Shown in pieces: positions 45,133 through 55,333 of a stretch of DNA of 64,000 nucleotides. Source of the DNA: Streptomyces megasporus. Its GTDB lineage: Bacteria; Actinomycetota; Actinomycetes; Streptomycetales; Streptomycetaceae. The translations under genes were made by a program, and so were the position numbers. The notes under the pieces were generated by a model, which was not told the origin of the DNA, did not search any database, and saw nothing but the letters and a program-made list of their open reading frames with translations. Position 1 is the stretch's first letter; every line of letters starts with the position of its first letter. The stretch covers positions 313,253-377,252 of the forward strand of contig NZ_JODL01000002.1 in assembly GCF_000718985.1 (NCBI RefSeq), in the 5' to 3' direction.

Positions 45133-46285
45133 CTGCCGCAACCAGTCGCGGTGCTCACACCTGTGGACGGTCCGCTACAGGGAGCCGGGAGGGCGCAGCG
45201 GCCGTCAGCGTGAGAAGTCGTTCCCGACGAAGCGGGAGGCCGAGGACTTCGGCATCAAGGCGGAGAACGACAAGCGCGAGGGCGTCTACATAGACCACCA
45301 GCTCGGCCGTGTCTCCCTGCGCAAGTGGGCCGAGGAGTGGCTGGCCCAGCACCCGGTCAACGAGTCCACCCGCCGCAACTACCAGGGCTTCATCTCGAAC
45401 CACCTGGAGCCTGCCCTGGGGGCGCGCACCATCGCCGGCCTGACGGTCTCGGACGTGAAGAAGTTCCAGACATCCCTGGCCGCGGACGGGCTTGCCGCCT
45501 CCACCATCAACGACCGCATGAACATCCTGCGGGCCATGATGGCGGCGGCCGTGAAAGAGCGGCGCATCCCGTTCAGTCCGTGCGACGGCGTACCACCGCT
45601 CAAGGAAGCGGGCGCGGCCGTCGACCCTGACGAGATACCGACCCTGGCCGAGGTGTATGCCATCGCCGCGGCCATGTCCGAGCAGTACCGGCTCACGGTG
45701 TGGCTCCAGGCGGGCGCTGGGCTGCGCATCAGCGAGACGCTGGGCCTGACCGCGGACTGCCAGAGGGACGGCTTCCTCCGGCTGCGCCGACAGATCAGCG
45801 CCAAGGCCAACCAGAGCGACTGCGTGACGCGCTTCGTGCCTCTGAAGCACCGCACTGCGGACGAGTTCCGGGACGTGCCGATCCCGCCGTTCCTCGAACA
45901 GGAGATAGGCAACCACCTGAAGCGCTGGGGCACGGTGGAGATCGACGGCCTGGAGGTGCTGTTCGCGCCGCGAGAGCGGGGCAAGGGGAAGATGCCCACG
46001 ACCTCGACCTACGGCTACCACTGGGGCAAGGCGCTCAAGGCCGCGGGTGTGGTGAAGCCGGACGGCAAGCCCAAGTACACGCCGCACTCGCTGCGCCACT
46101 TCTTCGCCTCGACCGCTCTGGCGAACGGCGTACCGATCCACGAAGTGAGCCGCTGGCTGGGGCACCGGAACATCAAGACGACCGTCGACACGTACGGGCA
46201 CCTGGTGCCGGAGGCGTGGGACCGCTGCCGGGACGTGATCCAGAAGGCGCTCCATCCTGGGACGCCCATGGCCATGGCGGCGTGA
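45107..46285 (+). CDS. Tyrosine site-specific integrase
   Basis: This encodes 392 residues from ATG 45107. The N-terminus has the actinobacterial Cys cluster (KKCDCRNQSRCSHLW) and an arm-binding-like domain, followed by the core-binding SAM-like domain (VSLRKWAEEWLAQHPVNESTRRNYQGFISNHL). Catalytic residues: Arg207 (GAGLRISE), His327 and Arg330 (HSLRH), His353 (LGHRN), Tyr363 (DTYGH). It should recombine the attP with the 3' end of ychF. The stop lies about 100 bases from the attR core, as usual for integrases. It is intact, so the element may still be mobile. Confidence 0.95.
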   Translation: MAKVLKKCDCRNQSRCSHLWTVRYREPGGRSGRQREKSFPTKREAEDFGIKAENDKREGVYIDHQLGRVSLRKWAEEWLAQHPVNESTRRNYQGFISNHLEPALGARTIAGLTVSDVKKFQTSLAADGLAASTINDRMNILRAMMAAAVKERRIPFSPCDGVPPLKEAGAAVDPDEIPTLAEVYAIAAAMSEQYRLTVWLQAGAGLRISETLGLTADCQRDGFLRLRRQISAKANQSDCVTRFVPLKHRTADEFRDVPIPPFLEQEIGNHLKRWGTVEIDGLEVLFAPRERGKGKMPTTSTYGYHWGKALKAAGVVKPDGKPKYTPHSLRHFFASTALANGVPIHEVSRWLGHRNIKTTVDTYGHLVPEAWDRCRDVIQKALHPGTPMAMAA

Positions 46286-46286
46286 G

Positions 46287-46324
46287 GTGCTGACCTTGCG
46301 ACACGGTGCTGACTTGGTGCTGAC
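46287..46324 (+). repeat. Right arm-type sites, three GTGCTGAC units
   Basis: GTGCTGAC at 46287, 46306 and 46317. The last two form GTGCTGACTTGGTGCTGAC, identical to the left-end repeat at 34439. Confidence 0.6.
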
Positions 46325-46386
46325 CCGACGCAGGGAAGAGGGGGCGGAGCCCTTGGGGATACTGGGGAGGAGGGGGCTTTTTGAAC

Positions 46387-46493
46387 GTTCCGCTTCAACG
46401 TCTGACGGCTGAACCCAGGATCGGCCGAGTCGCCGGTCAGAGCAGGAAAACCCAGGTCAGGGGCCGGATCGCAAGGTCCGGCCCCTTCCTGTT
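46387..46493 (+). repeat. attR: direct repeat at right end (core 46387-46416)
   Basis: Copy of 34299-34405. It contains a remnant of the original ychF 3' end and the chromosomal terminator GGGGCCGGA TCGCAAGG TCCGGCCCC (46460-46485), which follows no gene now. Confidence 0.85.
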
Positions 46494-46561
46494 CCCTCCT
46501 GCGGGTTCCGGGCTCTTCCGGGCCGTGCGCCGACTTGGCGCCGGCCGGAGACCGTGGGAGG

Positions 46562-46924
46562 TCAGACGGTGCGGACGACGGGGGCGGGCCTGATGCCCTG
46601 GGCATCGATGAGAGCGCGGACGCCGTCCGGGCCGGAGGTCCGGACGATGGCGCCGAGACCGGCCGCCATGACGACGACGGTGGCGTCGACGAGGTCGGCG
46701 GTTCCGGCCTTGCCGCAGAGAACGCCTGCGGCTTCGGCGGTTTCGAGGCCGACGGGCACGACGTGGCACCCGGCGAGGAACCTGCCGGGCCTGGCCCGCC
46801 GGCGGGAGTTCCGCCATGCCCGGCCGACGACAACGGAAGGGACGTGGACGTCCCGGCCGTCGTCGAGAGCCGGACGGTGACGGGCCCACAACGGCAGGGA
46901 CCGCGTGACGCGGTACGGCGGCGG
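46562..46924 (-). pseudogene. Truncated PIN-domain (VapC-like) toxin remnant
   Basis: The minus frame reads LWARHRPALDDGRDVHVPSVVVGRAWRN, then GLETAEAAGVLCGKAGTADLVDATVVVMAA and TSGPDGVRALIDAQG. The C-terminal two thirds match VapC-type PIN nucleases of Actinobacteria. The N-terminal strand with the first catalytic Asp (usually LDAGALIA) is missing; a stop lies just upstream at 46925. The usual TSDPDD segment has become TSGPDG. No antitoxin gene is seen. I read it as a decayed toxin, 69 bases beyond the attR repeat. Confidence 0.6.
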
Positions 46925-46994
46925 TCACCGAGCCCGTGCGGGCCCCCGGCGCGGCGGTGGGAGGATGCGGGGTGCGGAAAGGGGGGCAAGCCGG

Positions 46995-49163
46995 GTGGGG
47001 CGCAGCGAACGGGACGTGATCGCGAGAGGGAAGCGGCTGCACGAGGCGGCCCTGTCGGTGGTCGGCGACCACGGCAGGGCCGTCGAGGCGGTACGGGCGG
47101 CCCTGAGACCGATCCAGGACGAGGCGGTGGCACGGGAACTCGGTGCCATCCCCGTCGCCCGACTGCAGGAGGTCACCGAAGGGCGACTGCGCCTGGGGAG
47201 CGTCGAGAAGAGCGGACTGCGCACGGTCGGGCAGGTGCTCGACGCGGGTCCCTACCAACTGCGGCAGATCCCCGGGGTCGGCCGGCACACCGCCGAGCGG
47301 ATCCTCGCCGCCGCCCGCCGGCTGTCCGAGGCCGCGCACGAGACCGTCGCCGTCCACATCGACGTGGACCGGCCGGAGCCGCGGACCACCGCGCTCGTCA
47401 CGGCCCTGCACGTGCTGGTGGAGGCCGGCCCGGACGCCCGGCGCGCGGTCGACGTGGCCGGTGACCTGTCGAGACGGCTCGGTCCGCCGCTGGCCGACGC
47501 CGGGCCCGCCGCCGGGCGGCTGGGGATGCTGCTGGCCGGCCGGGACAAGAGGGCCCGCGCACTGGCGGCGGTCGCGGAGATCCGGTCGGTGGTGGACGAG
47601 GCGGATCGGGCGGGTGTCCCCGGGCTGCTCGCCCAGGCGTCGGTGGATCTGCTGCGGGTGCCGTCGAGCGACATCGCGGCCTGGGTCGACTTCGAACTCC
47701 GCTCCGCCGAGTACCACGGCCTGCTCGCCGAGATCTCCGGCCGCGCGCCCGACGCGGTAGCGGCCGAGGGATTCCTGCCCGAGGAGATCGCGGAGCGGGT
47801 CCGGAACCAGCGTCTCGACGACTCCCACCGCCGGGTCTCCCTGCGCGGTTACCAGGCGTTCGGCGCACGGTTCGCCCTGGCGCAGCGCAGGGTGATCCTC
47901 GGCGACGAGATGGGCCTGGGGAAGACCATCCAGGCGTTGGCCGCGCTGACGCATCTGGCCGCCGAGGGACAGAGCCACTTCATGGTCGTCTGCCCGGCGA
48001 GCGTCCTGGTGAACTGGACGCGCGAGGTCGAGGCCCGCAGCACCCTGCGCGTCATGGTCCTGCACGGCCCGGACCGGCACGACGCGTTCGCCGACTGGAA
48101 GGGGCGGGGTGGTGTCGGTGTGACCACCTTCGACGCGCTGCGTGGATTCCCGACCCCGGGCGGCGGGGAGATCGGCATGCTCGTGGTCGACGAGGCGCAC
48201 TCCGTGAAGAACCCGAAAGCCCTGCGCTCCCAGGCCGTGGCCCGGTGGGCCGAGCGCTGCGAGCGCACCCTCTTCATGACGGGCACTCCGATGGAGAACC
48301 GCGTGGCCGAGTTCCGCAATCTGGTCCGGATGCTCGACCCCGACCTGGCGGAGTCCCTCGGCGACCGTGAGACGCCGGTCGGGTCCGTGGCCTTCCGCAA
48401 GGCCGTCGCCCCGGTCTATCTGCGCCGCAATCAGGTGGACGTGCTGACGGAACTGCCCAGCCTCCAGCACACGGACGAGTGGGAGGAGTTGAGCGCCTTT
48501 GACGAGGCGGCCTACCGCGAGGCCGTCCGTGACGGCAACTTCATGGCGATGCGCAGGGCCGCGTACCAGCACCCCGAGCAGTCCGCCAAGCTGGGCCGGC
48601 TCAGGGAGATCGTCCGGGAGGCCGGGGAGAACGGGCGGAAGACGGTGGTCTTCTCCAACTTCAGGGACGTGCTGAGCGTGGTGGAGGAGGCGCTCACCGC
48701 CGACGGCGCCACGGTGCTCGGTCCGCTCACCGGGAGCGTGCCGGCCGGACGGCGGCAGCGGATCGTCGACGACTTCGCGGCCGTCTCGGGTCCCGCGGTG
48801 CTGTTGGCGCAGATCCAGGCGGCGGGGGTGGGCCTCAACATGCAGGCCGCCTCCGTCGTCGTCCTCTGCGAACCCCAGGTCAAGCCGACCCTGGAACACC
48901 AGGCGGTGGCCCGGGCCCACCGGATGGGCCAGGTCAGGCCGGTCCGGGTGCACCGCATCCTCGCTCCCGGCGGGGTGGACGAGCGCATGGTGCGGATGTT
49001 GGAGAGCAAGACCCGTCTGTTCGACGCCTACGCTCGCCGCAGCGCCGTGGCGGAGGCCACCCCGGACGCGGTCGACGTGTCGGACACCGAACTGGCCCGT
49101 CGGATCGTCGAGGAGGAGCAGGAGCGTCTGGGCGTGGCGGACGGAACCGCGAAGCCCGAGTGA
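46995..49163 (+). CDS. SNF2-family helicase-like ATPase with helix-hairpin-helix N-terminus
   Basis: This encodes 722 residues from GTG 46995, with AAAGGGGGG eight bases upstream; ATG 46965 is in frame but has no good site. The first 100 residues include LRTVGQVLDAGPYQLRQIPGVGRHTAERILAAA, a helix-hairpin-helix DNA-binding motif. The SNF2 ATPase follows with motif I LGDEMGLGKTIQALAAL, Ia VVCPASVLVNWTREV, II LVVDEAHSVKNPKA, III MTGTPMENR, and later VFSNFRDVL, LLAQIQAAGVGLNMQAAS and ARAHRMGQVRPV. It could act in DNA repair or defence. It is not part of the element as defined by the att sites. Confidence 0.85.
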   Translation: MGRSERDVIARGKRLHEAALSVVGDHGRAVEAVRAALRPIQDEAVARELGAIPVARLQEVTEGRLRLGSVEKSGLRTVGQVLDAGPYQLRQIPGVGRHTAERILAAARRLSEAAHETVAVHIDVDRPEPRTTALVTALHVLVEAGPDARRAVDVAGDLSRRLGPPLADAGPAAGRLGMLLAGRDKRARALAAVAEIRSVVDEADRAGVPGLLAQASVDLLRVPSSDIAAWVDFELRSAEYHGLLAEISGRAPDAVAAEGFLPEEIAERVRNQRLDDSHRRVSLRGYQAFGARFALAQRRVILGDEMGLGKTIQALAALTHLAAEGQSHFMVVCPASVLVNWTREVEARSTLRVMVLHGPDRHDAFADWKGRGGVGVTTFDALRGFPTPGGGEIGMLVVDEAHSVKNPKALRSQAVARWAERCERTLFMTGTPMENRVAEFRNLVRMLDPDLAESLGDRETPVGSVAFRKAVAPVYLRRNQVDVLTELPSLQHTDEWEELSAFDEAAYREAVRDGNFMAMRRAAYQHPEQSAKLGRLREIVREAGENGRKTVVFSNFRDVLSVVEEALTADGATVLGPLTGSVPAGRRQRIVDDFAAVSGPAVLLAQIQAAGVGLNMQAASVVVLCEPQVKPTLEHQAVARAHRMGQVRPVRVHRILAPGGVDERMVRMLESKTRLFDAYARRSAVAEATPDAVDVSDTELARRIVEEEQERLGVADGTAKPE

Positions 49164-49470
49164 ATCGGATCGAGTGAGGCAGCCGGCGCGGCGGGCGTCC
49201 CGAACCGGGGGCGGGGTCGGTGCGGTCGATCGGGGTGTGCGCCGCCCCTCGGCGGGGTCGGGCCATGTGGCGGGGCGACACGGCCGGAAAAGAAACGTGT
49301 TGACGGCATGTGACATGCGTGGGTCTTTCGTGCACGCACCCTTGTGCCTTTCCTGTGTATCGGCGAATCTTTCGGGCGGCGAATCATTGCGCACCGCATG
49401 GACGTGGTGGCTGGATTTGTCATGCGCATGCTTTCCCTCACAGGCGCACCCCACAGGAGGAGGACCCCAC
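49164..49470. promoter_or_regulatory. Upstream region of the S8 peptidase
   Basis: Around 300 bases without a gene. It is locally AT-rich from 49290 to 49440; a TTGACG at 49300 could be a -35 box, but no clear -10 was found. Confidence 0.3.
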
Positions 49471-51069
<1,599 letters not shown>

Positions 51070-51139
51070 CGCGCCCGGCGAGTGAGTGACACGCGGGTGA
51101 ACGACATGTGAGCGAGCGGCCCGGCGCCTCCGCGTCGGT

Positions 51140-51168
51140 CGGCCCCCATGGCCCGGCCATGGGGGCCG
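51140..51168 (+). terminator. Terminator after the S8 peptidase
   Basis: A perfect 12-bp stem CGGCCCCCATGG / CCATGGGGGCCG with a 5-base loop, 70 bases after the stop codon. Confidence 0.7.
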
Positions 51169-51281
51169 AAACCTGCTCTGAGCAGCACTTCATCACATCG
51201 GGTGAAACCCTGGCCGATTGTTGCGGATGAAAACGTTCCGTTGCCAAGCTGTTGCCCACCGTCAAGCTGTTGGGAGGACAC

Positions 51282-52034
51282 GTGCCCTTCGGTGAGCAGC
51301 CCGCATACCTGCGTGTGGCCGGGGATCTCCGTCGGAAGATCGCCGACGGCACGCTGCCGCCGCGCACCCGGCTGCCGTCGCAGGCCCGCATCCGCGCCGA
51401 GTACGGCGTCTCGGACACCGTCGCGCTGGAGGCCCGCAAGGTGTTGATGGCCGAGGGGCTCGTGGAGGGCCGCTCCGGCTCGGGAACGTACGTGCGCGAG
51501 CGGCCCGAGCCGCGCAGGGTGTTCCGCACGGGCTACCGGACGGCCGGCGCGGTCGGCCCGTTCCGGCAGGAGCAGGCCGACGAGTCGGTGAGCGGCACCT
51601 GGGAGTCCCACAGCGAACAGGAGGAGGCGAGCCCCGCGATCGCGGAGCGGCTGGGCGTCAAGGAGGGGGAGCGGGTGATGCGCACCCGCTACCTCTTCCG
51701 GGTCGACGGGGAGCCGTCGATGCTCTCTACCTCGTGGGAGCCGCTGGCCATCACCGGACGCACCCCCGTGATGCTGCCGGAGGAGGGCCCCCTCGGCGGG
51801 CGCGGGGTGGTCGAGAGGATGGCGGCCATCGACCTGGTCGTGGACAACGTGGTGGAGGAGATCGCGGCCCGTCCGGGGGCGGCGGAGGAGATGATCGCGC
51901 TGGGCGGGGTGCCGGGGCACACCGTGTTGGTGATCGAGCGGACGTACCGCGCCGGCGGGCGCCCGGTGGAGACGGCGGACGTGGTCGTCCCGGCGGACAG
52001 GCACCGCATGGTGTACCACCTCCCCGTGCGCTGA
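51282..52034 (+). CDS. GntR/UTRA-family transcriptional regulator
   Basis: This encodes 250 residues from GTG 51282, with GGGAGGA upstream. The N-terminal winged helix is YLRVAGDLRRKIADGTLPPRTRLPSQARIRAEYGVSDTVALEARKVLMAEGLVEGRSGSGTYV, a HutC-type GntR domain. The C-terminal UTRA domain has VMRTRYLFRVDGEPSMLSTSWEP, GVVERMAAIDLVVDNVVEEIAARPGAAEEM and TVLVIERTYRAGGRPVETADVVVPADRHRMVYHLPV, the ligand-binding chorismate lyase-like fold. The ligand and target genes are unknown. The upstream region has a repeated AAGCTGTTG at 51246 and 51264. Confidence 0.9.
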   Translation: MPFGEQPAYLRVAGDLRRKIADGTLPPRTRLPSQARIRAEYGVSDTVALEARKVLMAEGLVEGRSGSGTYVRERPEPRRVFRTGYRTAGAVGPFRQEQADESVSGTWESHSEQEEASPAIAERLGVKEGERVMRTRYLFRVDGEPSMLSTSWEPLAITGRTPVMLPEEGPLGGRGVVERMAAIDLVVDNVVEEIAARPGAAEEMIALGGVPGHTVLVIERTYRAGGRPVETADVVVPADRHRMVYHLPVR

Positions 52035-52203
52035 GAAGCCCCCGCGCGCCCCCTCTCCACTCGCACACGTGGCCGAAATCATGCCGCATTGTGCCAAGGC
52101 GAATGCGGTGCGTTAAGTCCGGGCGTAGGCTCGGGCATATGCGGACCGGTGGATGGTCAGGTGACGGCGCGCGGCACGGAGTGCGGGGAGCGGGGAGCGT
52201 CCG

Positions 52204-52434
52204 ATGAGCGAGAGCGGGATCGCGCTCCCCTGGATGGTGATCCGGCAGGACGCGAACGGGAACCGCTACTGCGTCGGCAGGTACGCCACCCGCGCCGAGG
52301 CGCACAGCATGGCCGAACGCCTGGGCGGGGCGCGGCCGGGCGGCGGCTCCGGCGCGGAAGGGGCGAGCGGGGGAGCGGAGGAACGGCGCTACATCGTCGA
52401 GCGCCTGCGGCGCGGAAACGGTGATCAAGCCTGA
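52204..52434 (+). CDS. Small SPOR-like domain protein
   Basis: This encodes 76 residues from ATG 52204, with GGGGAG upstream. The N-terminal part, LPWMVIRQDANGNRYCVGRYATRAEAHSMAERLG, resembles the strand-helix half of a SPOR peptidoglycan-binding repeat, but only one half-repeat is present. The rest is Gly/Ser-rich with RRYIVERLRRGNG at the end. Such short proteins are widespread in Streptomyces. No signal peptide is evident, so a cell-wall role is doubtful. Confidence 0.6.
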   Translation: MSESGIALPWMVIRQDANGNRYCVGRYATRAEAHSMAERLGGARPGGGSGAEGASGGAEERRYIVERLRRGNGDQA

Positions 52435-52485
52435 CTCCAGGCACAATCGGGTATATGGACATTTAGTCCTTATTGTCAGGATGTG

Positions 52486-55020
52486 ATGCCCGACGATGGC
52501 CCGAGCGTGGACGGGGACGGCGTGAGCGACACCCCCAGGTCATTCCAAGGCGCGGTCGAACGAGTGGCCACCTCGCTGCTCGACACCCTCCGCGTCGGTG
52601 TCGTCATGTTCGACACGGACGGGTACGTGCTGCTGTGGAGCCCGACGGTCGAGGAGATCCTCGGTTGGCCCGGCGAGCACATGGTCGGCCGTTACTACGG
52701 CGACTACCTCGTCCGCGGCACCTCCCCCACCGCCGCCCCCGTCGAGGCCGGCGGCATCTACGCCGCCCTCCGAAGCGAGCGGTACTGGCGAGGCATCCTC
52801 TGCGTGCGGCACCGCGACGGCCACACCGTGGAGGTCGAGGCCCGAGCCTCGCTGCTCACCCCCTCGAACGGCAAACCATTCATTCTGGCCAACATCGTCG
52901 AGACCTCCCGACTGCGTGCCGTCGAACACGACCTCGCGGCCCTCGACGCCCTGTTCGCCACCTCACCGCTCGGCATCGCCATCTTCGACACCGAGCAGCG
53001 GTACGTCCGCGTCAACGAGGCACTCTCCCGGCTCATCGGAAAACCGGTCGCCGACATCCTCGGCAGGACCCTCCACGAGGTCCTGCCGAGGCGCATGGCC
53101 GACGACCTCGCCCAGATCCAGAAGCTCGTGCTGGACACCGGCCGGTCCGTGGTGGACACCGTCGTCCTGAGCGCCGACGGGCATAGCTGGCACTCGGTGT
53201 CGTACGGCAGGCTCACCGGCCGTGACGGGCGCGTCCTCGGCATCAGCTCCACGATCATGGACGTCACCGAGCGGCGCGACGCGATGGAGAAGATCGAGCG
53301 CGCCCGCCAGCGGCTGAAGCTCCTCGACGACATCGGAGTGACCCTCGGCGACCTGCTCGACGTCCACCGGATCGCCAAGGCGCTCGCCCACTCGCTGGTG
53401 CCGCGCTTCGCCGACTACGCCGGCGTGATGCTCCACGCCGCCGTCGCGTACGGCGGGGAGCTGCCCCACCCCGACCACCCCCCGGAAACCCCGCTGCTCC
53501 AACTCGGCGCCGAGGCCAGGGAACACGGCCCGGACGTCGACGACCTGCTGCGGATCGGCCAGGACGTCGCCTTCGAGCCGGGGTCGATCTTCGACAAGGT
53601 GCTCACCTCCGCCGTGCCCCACCTGGTGCTGACCCAACACGAACTGCTCTCCGCCACCTACCCCGGCGATCCCAAGGTCCAAGCGGCCGTCGACCTGGGC
53701 ATCCACTCGCTGATGGCCGTCCCCCTGCGCGCCCGCGGCACCGTCCTGGGGCTGCTGGTGCTCGGCCGCGTGAGCGAACGCGCTCCCTTCGACCGCGACG
53801 ACCTCGCGCTCACCGTGGAACTGGCCGGACGCGCCGGGATCAGCCTGGACAACGCCCGCCTCTACACCCGCGAGCGCGAGAGCGCCCTGATGCTCCAGCG
53901 CAGCCTGCTGCCCCAACACGTGCCCTCCCCGCCCGGCGTGCGGGTCGCCTACCGCTACGTCCCCGGCAGCAGCAGCGCCGAGGCCGACGCCGTGGCGGGC
54001 GGGGACTGGTTCGACGTGATCCCCCTGGCGGGCGGACGGGTCGCCCTCGTCGTCGGCGACGTGATGGGCCACGGACTGCGCGCCGCGGCCACCATGGGCC
54101 GCCTCCGCACGGCCGTGCGGACCCTGGCCGGCCTGGACCTGCCGCCCGACGAACTGCTGCGCCGGGTGGACGACCTCGCCGACGACCTCGTCCAGCGGCC
54201 CGACGAACCCCTGATGGCCACCTGCGTCTACGCCGTCTACGACCCCTCCACCCGGCGCTGCACCCTCTCGATGGCCGGGCACGTGCCGCCGCTGCTGCTC
54301 ACCGGGCCGGGCACCGGCACCTGGAACGTCGTCCCCGTGGAAGGTCCCGTCGGGCCCCCGCTCGGCGTCGGCGACGTGGAGTTCGAGACCGTGGAGCTGA
54401 CCGTGGAGGAGGGGGCCGTCCTCGTCCTCTACACCGACGGGCTGATCGAACACCGGGGCGAGGACATCACCGAGGGCCTGGACCGCCTGGTGTCCCTGCT
54501 CGGCGGCCTCCCGGCCCAGGCCTGTCTGGAGGACACCTGCGACCGGGTCCTCGCCGACCTGGAACCGGGTGACGAGTCCGACGCCCCCGGCGCCCGCGGC
54601 ACCGTCGACGACGTGGCCCTGCTCCTGGCCCGACTCGGCGGCCTCCCCGAGGGCAGCGCCACCTCCTGGGTCTTCCCCGCCGAGACCCCCGCCGTGCGCC
54701 GGGCTCGGGACGCCGTCCGCGAGACCCTGCGCGACTGGGGCCTGGACGCGCTCGTCGACGACACGGTGCTGCTCGTCAGCGAACTGGTCACCAACTCCAT
54801 GCGCCACGCCCACGGCCCCATCGGCGTGCGCATGGTGCGCGGCACCTCCCTGCTCGTCGAGGTCTCCGACCCGCTGCCCGCGCCGCCCCACGAACGCACC
54901 GCCGGCGTCGACGACGAGGGCGGGAGGGGCATCCAGCTCGTGGCCCGCGGCTCGCGCCGCTGGGGAACGCGGCACGGGCCGATCGGCAAGACCGTCTGGT
55001 TCGAACTGCCGCTGCCCTGA
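52486..55020 (+). CDS. PAS-PAS-GAF-SpoIIE phosphatase-HATPase protein
   Basis: This encodes 844 residues from ATG 52486 (a GTG at 52483 is also possible). A first PAS region (LLDTLRVGVVMFDTDGYVLLWSPTVEEILGWPGEHM) and a second (LDALFATSPLGIAIFDTEQRYVRVNEALSRLIGK) are followed by a GAF domain at about 280-465. The PP2C phosphatase (GGDWFDVIPLAGGRVALVVGDVMGHGLR, and TVDDVALLLARL) comes next and the RsbW-like ATPase at the end (LLVSELVTNSMRHAHGPIGVR and DDEGGRGIQLVARGSRRWG). It senses a signal and acts on an anti-sigma antagonist. The next gene encodes a similar protein, probably from duplication. Confidence 0.88.
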   Translation: MPDDGPSVDGDGVSDTPRSFQGAVERVATSLLDTLRVGVVMFDTDGYVLLWSPTVEEILGWPGEHMVGRYYGDYLVRGTSPTAAPVEAGGIYAALRSERYWRGILCVRHRDGHTVEVEARASLLTPSNGKPFILANIVETSRLRAVEHDLAALDALFATSPLGIAIFDTEQRYVRVNEALSRLIGKPVADILGRTLHEVLPRRMADDLAQIQKLVLDTGRSVVDTVVLSADGHSWHSVSYGRLTGRDGRVLGISSTIMDVTERRDAMEKIERARQRLKLLDDIGVTLGDLLDVHRIAKALAHSLVPRFADYAGVMLHAAVAYGGELPHPDHPPETPLLQLGAEAREHGPDVDDLLRIGQDVAFEPGSIFDKVLTSAVPHLVLTQHELLSATYPGDPKVQAAVDLGIHSLMAVPLRARGTVLGLLVLGRVSERAPFDRDDLALTVELAGRAGISLDNARLYTRERESALMLQRSLLPQHVPSPPGVRVAYRYVPGSSSAEADAVAGGDWFDVIPLAGGRVALVVGDVMGHGLRAAATMGRLRTAVRTLAGLDLPPDELLRRVDDLADDLVQRPDEPLMATCVYAVYDPSTRRCTLSMAGHVPPLLLTGPGTGTWNVVPVEGPVGPPLGVGDVEFETVELTVEEGAVLVLYTDGLIEHRGEDITEGLDRLVSLLGGLPAQACLEDTCDRVLADLEPGDESDAPGARGTVDDVALLLARLGGLPEGSATSWVFPAETPAVRRARDAVRETLRDWGLDALVDDTVLLVSELVTNSMRHAHGPIGVRMVRGTSLLVEVSDPLPAPPHERTAGVDDEGGRGIQLVARGSRRWGTRHGPIGKTVWFELPLP

Positions 55021-55333
55021 GAGCGATGGGCGCGTTCCCACCGCCCTTTCCGGAATCGAGGCCTCACCTGCGCCTTGACGCTGTGTCGAGAACACCGGAA
55101 AAATGCGCCACGCCACGTGTCCCCGCTCCCGGCAGCCCTTCGCCGCCGGGCCGGTCCGCAGGCCGCACCGCCGTGGCGTGTGGTTCGAGCCGACTCCGTC
55201 TGGTTAGGAGAGAGGGGGGAACGGGACTGGCGCGGAGCTCCGTCGAGAAGAGACGGGGCCGCGCGGTGAACGGGACCGGTGTGTCCGGGCGGTTTGGGCC
55301 CGGAGCACCGGACCGGTACAGGAAGGGGCGGCG
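55021..55333. other. Intergenic region between two phosphatase genes
   Basis: 313 bases. I see no gene, strong hairpin or clear promoter beyond the GGAAGGGG ribosome site at 55321. Confidence 0.4.

Larger units (their letters stand above)
34299..46416. mobile_element. Integrative element inserted in the 3' end of ychF
   Basis: The element is bounded by direct repeats of the ychF 3' end (attL 34299-34405, attR 46387-46493). The first 30 bp are identical, and the rest shows scattered changes. It has a tyrosine integrase beside attR, an excisionase-like gene, a RepA-like ATPase, a hairpin-rich non-coding region, a DUF6879/HTH cassette and a Type ISP-like restriction-modification gene. GTGCTGAC arm-type repeats flank the core at both ends. 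Codon and base use inside is less GC-rich than the chromosome, most strongly in part of the restriction gene. No transfer or phage structural genes are seen, so self-transmission is unlikely; it may be mobilised or be a satellite. Confidence 0.85.
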
